Positions 57,073 through 64,000 of a DNA stretch of 64,000 nt are shown in pieces. The notes under the pieces were generated by a model. It saw only the letters and a program-made list of their open reading frames with translations, made no database searches and had not been told where the DNA came from. Location of the stretch: assembly GCF_024171895.1 (NCBI RefSeq), contig NZ_JAMTCQ010000008.1, positions 806,001 to 870,000 on the forward strand, read 5' to 3'. Numbering within the stretch: the stretch's first letter is position 1; each line of letters starts with the position of its first letter. This DNA is from Prauserella halophila (GTDB lineage Bacteria > Actinomycetota > Actinomycetes > Mycobacteriales > Pseudonocardiaceae). The translations under genes and the position numbers were made by a program.

Positions 57073-59405
57073 GCGGCGAGCAGGTTCTGTTCGAGGCGCC
57101 TGCGCCAGTCCGCATCGAGCGTTCCGGTCCGCGGCGTGATGGCGAACGAGTCGACCACCCGGTCACCGAGCGTTTCGACCTTCGCCCAGCGCACCTCGGC
57201 ATCGCTGTGCCGCAACGCGCCGGCCACCCGGTAGAGCAGGGCGAGCCGGTCCATCGCACGCAGCTCGACGACGACCGCCTCCGCTCCGGTCGTCTCGTCG
57301 TCGAACCACAGCACCTTCGGCGACACCGGCGCGGCCTGCGTCCCCTCGTAGGCCCGCTCCTTCTCCGCCAGTTTCCGCGACAGCGCGGGCCCACCCGCGA
57401 CCGCGCGGGCGAACTGGTCCCGCAGCAGTGCCGGATCGGGCGGGGTGCCGAATCGCGGCGACGCGGTGAACACACCGACCCTGCCGCCGTCGAAGCCGTC
57501 CGGGGTCACGGTGTGCAGCGTCGCGGTGTGCACCTCGAGCGAGTTGAGTGCGAGTACGCCCGCCGCCGGAGTGAGTAGCTCGGCAGCCGCGGGAACGGCG
57601 CACGTGATCGTGACGACCCGGTGGTGCCCGTCCGCCGAGGTCACCGCGACCTGTCCCGTTCCGGCCCGAACCGCTTCGGCGGCCAGCTCCCGCTGTGTCG
57701 CGTCGACGGCTTCCGGCTCGGGCAGCGGCCTGCCGGTCAGCAGCGTGCGCGTGCGGGCGACCAGCTCGCCCACCAGGCCCGCCTTCCACTGGGTCCACAC
57801 GCCTGGTCCCGTCGCCAGCGAATCGGCCTTCGCCAGCGCATGCAGCAGCTCGAGCAGCAGCGGGTCGCCGTCGATCGCCTTGGCGACACGTTCGACGGTC
57901 TCCGGCTCGCTGATGTCACGGCGCGTGGCCGTGTCCGGCAACAGCAGATGGTGCCGCACCATCCCGACCACGACGCGGGTGTCGTGTTCGGACAGTCCGA
58001 TACGGACGGCGACATGACCGGCGATCTCCGCACCGAGCTCGGAATGGTCGGTCTCGCGGCCCTTGCCGATGTCGTGCAGCAGCGCACCGAGCAACAGCAG
58101 GTCGGGCCGCGCGACCGTGTCGGTCAGCCCGGCCGCCTCGACGCAGGCCTGCACCAGGTGCCGGTCGACCGTCCACGCGTGCACCGGTTCGCGCGGCGGC
58201 AGATCGCGCACCGCTCCCCATTCGGGCAGCAACCGCGCCCACAGCCCCGTCCGGTCGAGCGCCTCCACGGCGTCGACGAGGCCGTCGCCTGCGCCGAGCA
58301 GTTCCGTCAGCGCCCTCCGGCCGGACTCCGGCCAGGGCGCCCGCAGTTCGGGCGCCGAATCCGCGAGCGTGCGCAGCGTACCGTGCGAGATCGGTCGTCC
58401 CGTCCTCGCCGACGCGGCGCCGACCCGCAACAGCAGCCCGGAATCGCGCGCAGGAACGGCGTCGCGCGCCAGCGCCACCTCGCTGCCGTGCAGCACCACG
58501 CCGTCGCCGCATGGCGTGCGTGCCGGCTTCCTGCCGAACCTGCCCTTCGGCGGCCCGGCGGCCCTGAGTGCGACGTCGACGGCGTACGCGACCGTTCTGC
58601 CCGCGCCGGACAGGTGGCGCGCCAGTACGAACCGGTCGCCGAAGTCGAGTTCCGAGGCCACCACGGCCGCGTCCGCCGCACCCAGCACGTCCCGGCCGCG
58701 GCGCACCGTACGGCGCAACTCGGTCCGGACGTCCAGCAGCAGTTCACGGGCCGCGGTGAGCTCCTCCCCCGGCCGGTCCGCGAGCTGGGCGACGGCGACC
58801 GCGTCCAGCAGGCCCAGATCCCGCAGTCCGCCGCGACCGTGTTTGAGGTCCGGTTCGGACGACTGGGCGACCTCGCCGCTGCGATGCCAGCGCTCCCGCG
58901 CGGACTCGATCAGCTCGGGAATGCGTTTCCCTGCGGTGCGCCGCCACTGCTCACGAGCGGCGCCCACGAGCCGGGACGCGAGCTCGGCGTCCCCGGCGAC
59001 GAGCCTGCCGTCGAGCAGTCCCATCGCCGTCCGCAGATCCGCCGAGGCGACCTTCAGCGCCTCGGCGGGGGTCCGCACGGAATGGTCGAGACCGACGCGC
59101 GCGTCCCACAGCGGATACCAGAGGGCATCCGCGATCTCCCCGATCCCCGGATGCCCGTCGTGGATCAACACCAGGTCGAGATCGGAGAACGGCACGAGTT
59201 CGCGACGGCCGAGGCCGCCGACGGCGACCAGCGCGACGCCGTCCGGTAAGGACCCGGTGACGTCGCCGCCGGCCGCCGTGGCGGCTCTGCTCAGCCAGAA
59301 CTCGTACAGATCGACCAGTGCGGCCCGCAGTGCGGCAGCACCGATCCGGCCGTGGCGGCCTTCCAGCAGCCGGTCGACCGCCTCGACAAGTCCCCCTACG
59401 GCCAC
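57063..59405 (-). CDS. glnD: PII (GlnB) nucleotidyltransferase GlnD
   Basis: 780 residues. Nucleotidyltransferase domain GGLGRRELVPFSDLDLVLIH, a helical PII-uridylyltransferase-type segment (SSEPDLKHGRGGLRDL), HD phosphohydrolase domain LLHDIGKGRETDHSELG, and two C-terminal ACT domains. In actinobacteria studied, GlnD adenylylates rather than uridylylates PII. It modifies and de-modifies GlnB at Tyr51 according to nitrogen state. It follows glnB by 9 bp. Confidence 0.95.
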   Translation of the reverse strand: MAVGGLVEAVDRLLEGRHGRIGAAALRAALVDLYEFWLSRAATAAGGDVTGSLPDGVALVAVGGLGRRELVPFSDLDLVLIHDGHPGIGEIADALWYPLWDARVGLDHSVRTPAEALKVASADLRTAMGLLDGRLVAGDAELASRLVGAAREQWRRTAGKRIPELIESARERWHRSGEVAQSSEPDLKHGRGGLRDLGLLDAVAVAQLADRPGEELTAARELLLDVRTELRRTVRRGRDVLGAADAAVVASELDFGDRFVLARHLSGAGRTVAYAVDVALRAAGPPKGRFGRKPARTPCGDGVVLHGSEVALARDAVPARDSGLLLRVGAASARTGRPISHGTLRTLADSAPELRAPWPESGRRALTELLGAGDGLVDAVEALDRTGLWARLLPEWGAVRDLPPREPVHAWTVDRHLVQACVEAAGLTDTVARPDLLLLGALLHDIGKGRETDHSELGAEIAGHVAVRIGLSEHDTRVVVGMVRHHLLLPDTATRRDISEPETVERVAKAIDGDPLLLELLHALAKADSLATGPGVWTQWKAGLVGELVARTRTLLTGRPLPEPEAVDATQRELAAEAVRAGTGQVAVTSADGHHRVVTITCAVPAAAELLTPAAGVLALNSLEVHTATLHTVTPDGFDGGRVGVFTASPRFGTPPDPALLRDQFARAVAGGPALSRKLAEKERAYEGTQAAPVSPKVLWFDDETTGAEAVVVELRAMDRLALLYRVAGALRHSDAEVRWAKVETLGDRVVDSFAITPRTGTLDADWRRRLEQNLLAAAQ

Positions 59406-59414
59406 CGCGGGCGC

Positions 59415-61048
<1,634 letters not shown>

Positions 61049-61166
61049 GCTTCTCCTCCTTAAGAGAGCAGGCAGCCGAACTCGCGATTGCGGGACAGCA
61101 TCGGAAAGTCGTGTTGCGCCGAATGACTCGTGGCGTTTCGGGTGCGTGAAGCGATTCGTGGTGAGT

Positions 61167-61182
61167 GTTACTTCTGCGTTTC
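61167..61182 (-). promoter_or_regulatory. GlnR-like box upstream of amt
   Basis: On the minus strand GAAAC, six bases, GTAAC. This matches the two half-sites (GTNAC and GAAAC spaced by 6 nt) bound by actinobacterial GlnR. A weaker GAAAC copy starts at 61139 on the same helical face. GlnR control of amt-glnB-glnD is known in Streptomyces and mycobacteria. Confidence 0.6.
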
Positions 61183-61234
61183 CCAAATCGGGGCAGATCC
61201 GTCCGATCCCGAAACGTCGTGGTCGAATAGGCCC

Positions 61235-62101
61235 GTGACCACCCGAAGCGGCACGCCGCGCTCGTTACCGCCCGTTGTCGTGTCCGCACTGCGCTGCTCC
61301 GTCTGCTCAGCGCCGCTGCATCCGGACGGGCGGTCGCTGCGCTGCGTACGGCGGCACTCGTTCGACCTCGCCAAGCAGGGCTACGTCAACCTCCTCCGTG
61401 CGGGCGTCGACGCGGGCACCGCCGACACGAGCGAGATGGCCGCCGCCCGCGCGGACTTTCTGGCGACGGGCCGGTATGCGCCGCTCGTGGACGTACTCGC
61501 ACGCGTCGTCGAAGCGTCCGGGGAGCCGGAGTTCGTCGTCGACGCCGGAGCCGGCACGGGCTACTACCTCGCCGGGGTGCTCGACCGGGTGGCGTCCGCG
61601 TGGGGCCTGGCACTCGACGTGTCCGCTCCCGCGCTCCGGCGCGCGGCGAAGGCCCACCCGCGGATCGGCGCCGTGGTGTGGAACCTGTGGGAGCCGTGGC
61701 CGGTGGCCGACGGTGTCGCCGACGTCGTGCTCGACGTGTTCGCACCCCGCAACACCGCGGAGTTCCACCGCGTGCTGCGGCCCGGCGGACTGCTCGCCGT
61801 CGCGACGCCCGGCGCGGGCCACCTGCGCGAGCTCGTCACCGAGCTGGGCCTGCTCGACATCGCCGGCGACAAGACCGACCGGATCGCCGAGTCGCTCGGC
61901 GATCACTTCGAACCCGTCGATGTGGACACCGCAAGCCACACCGCCGAGCTCGACGCCGACGAGGTGCGCAAGCTCGTACTCATGGGACCGAACGCCCACC
62001 ACCTCCACCGCGGCGGGCTCGGCGCGAAACTCGACGCGCTGACCGGCGCCACGGAGGTCACCTTCGAGTTCGACGTGTCGGTGCTGCGGAGGAAGGAATG
62101 A
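61235..62101 (+). CDS. 23S rRNA (guanine-N1) methyltransferase RlmA-like
   Basis: 288 residues. N-terminal zinc finger CSVCSAPL then CVRRHSFDLAKQGYVNLL, where C-x2-C, C and H bind zinc as in RlmA/TlrB. The SAM domain has FVVDAGAGTGYYLAGVL and GLALDVSAPALRRAAKAHP, then DVVLDVFAPRNTAEFHRVLR. RlmA-type enzymes methylate G745/G748, and the second position affects tylosin resistance. Start GTG 61235 (VTTRSGTPRS), with TCGAAT six bases before as a possible -10. Confidence 0.9.
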   Translation: MTTRSGTPRSLPPVVVSALRCSVCSAPLHPDGRSLRCVRRHSFDLAKQGYVNLLRAGVDAGTADTSEMAAARADFLATGRYAPLVDVLARVVEASGEPEFVVDAGAGTGYYLAGVLDRVASAWGLALDVSAPALRRAAKAHPRIGAVVWNLWEPWPVADGVADVVLDVFAPRNTAEFHRVLRPGGLLAVATPGAGHLRELVTELGLLDIAGDKTDRIAESLGDHFEPVDVDTASHTAELDADEVRKLVLMGPNAHHLHRGGLGAKLDALTGATEVTFEFDVSVLRRKE

Positions 62102-62174
62102 GGCCCGCCCGTACGGTCGGGAGCGGCACGGCCGGGAACGGAACGGTCGGCGACCCGGGGCATGGGAGGAGAAC

Positions 62175-62819
62175 ATGACCGAGCTGGCGGCGAGCGTGCT
62201 GGCCGACCGCACCTGGCTGCGGGAGGATCTGCGGCGCGCGGCAGGACTCTACGGCGCGGCCGGCGAGCGCGTGCTGGGGACGATCCGGTGGTACTCGTCG
62301 TCGTCGATGCTCGTGGCGCCCGCACTGGAAGCACTGGTCCATACCGGCACGGCGACGGATCCGTCGCTGGATGCCGTGCTGCTGGACGTCCACCACGACG
62401 GGCGGATCCTCGACGCCCGGTCGGTGCGGCCGCTCGACGGTGGACTCGACCGGCTCGCGGCGGCGTTCGCGAGCTCGCTGGGTGCGGCGACCGAGGCGAT
62501 CGCGGACGTCAGCGGAGCGACACAGCGGTCGCTGTGGGCGATCGCCGCGGACTCGATCGGGAACCGGTTGCTGTGGGCGGGGTCACGGCTGAGTGCGACC
62601 GAGGACGCGATGCGCCTGGCCGGCGAGCTCGGCGACGGCATCGCCGCGGCGGGCGCGCCGATGCCGCGACCGTTGTTCACCGAGGTGGGCGGTACCCCGG
62701 TGGTGCGGCGGACGTCCTGCTGCCTGATCTACGACATCCCCGGCGGCCAGAAGTGCACCAGCTGTCCGAAACAGACCCCGGAGGAACGGACCCGGCGACT
62801 GCGCTCACTGCTGGGCTGA
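62175..62819 (+). CDS. FhuF-like 2Fe-2S protein
   Basis: 214 residues. The C-terminal RRTSCCLIYDIPGGQKCTSC has the C-C-x10-C-x2-C pattern of the FhuF ferric-siderophore reductase iron-sulfur site. The N-terminal two-thirds is a helical domain found with it (GTIRWYSSSSMLVAPALEAL). Probably reduces ferric siderophores after uptake; no siderophore genes are in view. ATG 62175 has AGGAGA upstream. Convergent with allB across a hairpin. Confidence 0.85.
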   Translation: MTELAASVLADRTWLREDLRRAAGLYGAAGERVLGTIRWYSSSSMLVAPALEALVHTGTATDPSLDAVLLDVHHDGRILDARSVRPLDGGLDRLAAAFASSLGAATEAIADVSGATQRSLWAIAADSIGNRLLWAGSRLSATEDAMRLAGELGDGIAAAGAPMPRPLFTEVGGTPVVRRTSCCLIYDIPGGQKCTSCPKQTPEERTRRLRSLLG

Positions 62820-62948
62820 CGACGGCCGCGAGGACCACGCGTACTCGGCGCAACCGCACGGCCCTGCCGCCCGGCACACCTTGAGCCAGGAGCACGGGAC
62901 ACCTGGAACTGGGGCACGGGACACGCCTTGGCCAAGGGAGCAATAGGG

Positions 62949-62988
62949 CGGTGGACGCCCCGAAGGTGGGCTTGGGGGCGTCCCACCG
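62949..62988. terminator. Hairpin between the FhuF-like gene and allB
   Basis: CGGTGGACGCCCC and GGGGGCGTCCCACCG form a 13-bp stem with a bulge around a GAAGGTGGGCTT loop. Convergent gene ends fit a bidirectional terminator. Core GCCCCGAAGG matches the other hairpins of this family. Confidence 0.65.
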
Positions 62989-63028
62989 CGCTCCGCGTTC
63001 GGCCGGGGCGGCGCCGCGGCAGGGCCGC

Positions 63029-64000
63029 TCAGTGCTGTCCACTCCGGACAGAGGGAGTCGATTCCTCCCTGGTCAGAAACTCCCCGAACGGCTCGGCCGG
63101 ATGGTCGAGGGCGATCTCGCGGCCGCGCAACCAGCTCGCGCGCACGACTCCGGCCAGCGCTCGCTCGTGGTAGGCACTCACCGGGTTGCGGTGCTGCAGC
63201 CGTGTCCGGTCGACGACGAACGCCTCGTCGGGTGCGAACACCGCGAAGTCCGCATCGCATCCGACGGCGATGCGCCCCTTGCCGGACAGGCCGACCTGCT
63301 CGGCCGGACCCTGCGCCATCCACCGCACGACGTCGTCGAGGGTGAATCCCCGCGACCGTGCCCCGGTCCACACCGCGGGCAGACCCACCTGCAGCCCGGC
63401 GATCCCGCCCCAGGCGTCGCCGAAGTCGCCGCTGTCGAACCGCTTCAGGTCCGGGGTGCACGGCGAATGGTCGGTCACGACGCAGTCGAGCACACCGTCG
63501 CCCAGAGCCCGCCACAGCTCTTCCCGGTTGCCGGCCTCACGGATCGGCGGGCAGCACTTGAACTCGGTGGCGCCGTCGCGGATCTCCTCGGCGACGAAAC
63601 TGAGGTAGTGCGGACAGGTCTCGGCCGTCACGCGCACCCCGTCGGCACGCGCCTGCGCGAGCATCGGGACCGCATCACCCGACGCGAGGTGCAGGATGTG
63701 CACGCGCGCACCCGTTCGGCGCGCGAGGTCGAGCACGCGGGCGATCGCCGTGTTCTCCGCGGCGCGGGGCCGCGAACCGAGGAAATCGGCGTACGAGCGG
63801 CCGTGCACGGCGGGTGCCCCGCCGATCGTCTCGGCGTCCTCGGCGTGCACGATCAGCAGCCCGTCGAAGGCGGCCAGCTCGCGCATCGCCTCCTCGAGGC
63901 CCGCCTCGTCGAGCGGGGCGAACTCGTCCACGCCCGAGTGCAGCAGGAAGCACTTGAAGCCGAACACGCCCGCGTCGTGCAGCGGCCGCAGCTCGCCACG
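63029..64000 (-). CDS. allB: Allantoinase, 5' end cut by window edge
   Basis: C-terminal 323 codons of a cyclic amidohydrolase. [15 protein letters not shown] carries the carboxylated Lys; [15 protein letters not shown] and VVTDHSPC supply metal ligands; [18 protein letters not shown] is typical of allantoinase. It hydrolyses allantoin to allantoate in purine breakdown. The N-terminal HxH motif lies beyond 64000. No other purine-degradation gene is visible in the window. Dihydropyrimidinase-like function is a less likely alternative. Confidence 0.9.
   Translation of the reverse strand, partial: RGELRPLHDAGVFGFKCFLLHSGVDEFAPLDEAGLEEAMRELAAFDGLLIVHAEDAETIGGAPAVHGRSYADFLGSRPRAAENTAIARVLDLARRTGARVHILHLASGDAVPMLAQARADGVRVTAETCPHYLSFVAEEIRDGATEFKCCPPIREAGNREELWRALGDGVLDCVVTDHSPCTPDLKRFDSGDFGDAWGGIAGLQVGLPAVWTGARSRGFTLDDVVRWMAQGPAEQVGLSGKGRIAVGCDADFAVFAPDEAFVVDRTRLQHRNPVSAYHERALAGVVRASWLRGREIALDHPAEPFGEFLTREESTPSVRSGQH

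Overview
The window is about 70% GC, has short actinobacterial-style intergenic gaps, and uses many GTG starts. Three things place it in a filamentous, mycothiol-using actinomycete, most likely of the family Pseudonocardiaceae (inference): a mycothione reductase, a WhiG-type sporulation sigma factor, and a gene order that follows Mycobacterium tuberculosis over long stretches. No tRNA, rRNA, CRISPR array, prophage or intact insertion sequence was recognised.

Layout. (1) 1-8.1 kb matches the M. tuberculosis Rv1329c-Rv1333 neighbourhood: P1-family peptidase, DUF2017, clpS, then divergently pncB, a nicotinamidase, a PfkB-like kinase, and a DinG/XPD-like helicase. (2) 8.1-23.9 kb is a mosaic. It carries methyltransferase, Pth2-like protein, serB-ctaD, an alpha/beta hydrolase, an ElaA-like acetyltransferase, a secreted trypsin-like protease, cobyric acid synthase, a CobW-family metallochaperone, mycothione reductase, and a CynX-type transporter divergent from a GntR regulator. 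It also holds gene wreckage: an aminoglycoside-phosphotransferase fragment, a PucR tail and a truncated DUF222/HNH gene. (3) 23.9-61 kb, read right to left on the minus strand, is the conserved actinobacterial core block: amt-glnB-glnD, ffh, rpsP-khpA-rimM-trmD-rplS-lepB-rnhB, DUF2469, yraN-comM-dprA-xerC-whiG, rpsB-tsf-pyrH-frr-cdsA, rlmN, dxr-rip1-ispG, an acetyltransferase, a penicillin-binding protein and map. A few accessory genes interrupt it: two VOC proteins, an AraC regulator, a methyltransferase, an M23 protein, and a decayed signalling-ATPase locus between DUF2631 and rlmN. (4) 61-64 kb carries an RlmA-like rRNA methyltransferase, a small FhuF-like 2Fe-2S protein, and the 3' part of an allantoinase.

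How the genes work together. Translation and secretion genes (rpsP, rplS, rpsB, tsf, frr, rimM, trmD, rlmN, map, ffh, lepB) dominate. Isoprenoid precursor synthesis (dxr, ispG), CDP-diacylglycerol synthesis (cdsA), NAD salvage (nicotinamidase plus pncB) and ammonium sensing and uptake (amt-glnB-glnD with a GlnR-like box) form clear functional groups. Many neighbours are translationally coupled by 1-4 base ATGA, GTGA or TGATG overlaps.

Most unusual signals. There is a recurring habit of short tandem repeats placed right at or just after stop codons (serine protease, cobQ, gntR, map, the penicillin-binding protein, glnD), including a 21-bp unit shared by two distant arrays. A hairpin family with a GCA or related loop occurs three times. 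Low-complexity expansions sit inside or on the ends of otherwise conserved proteins (XerC, WhiG, RimM, CobW). Two distant pairs of DnaA boxes occur. At least five decayed gene fragments can still be read. I found no intact novel multi-gene system. The closest candidate is the wrecked NB-ARC/TPR-type signalling locus at 33.3-33.8 kb.
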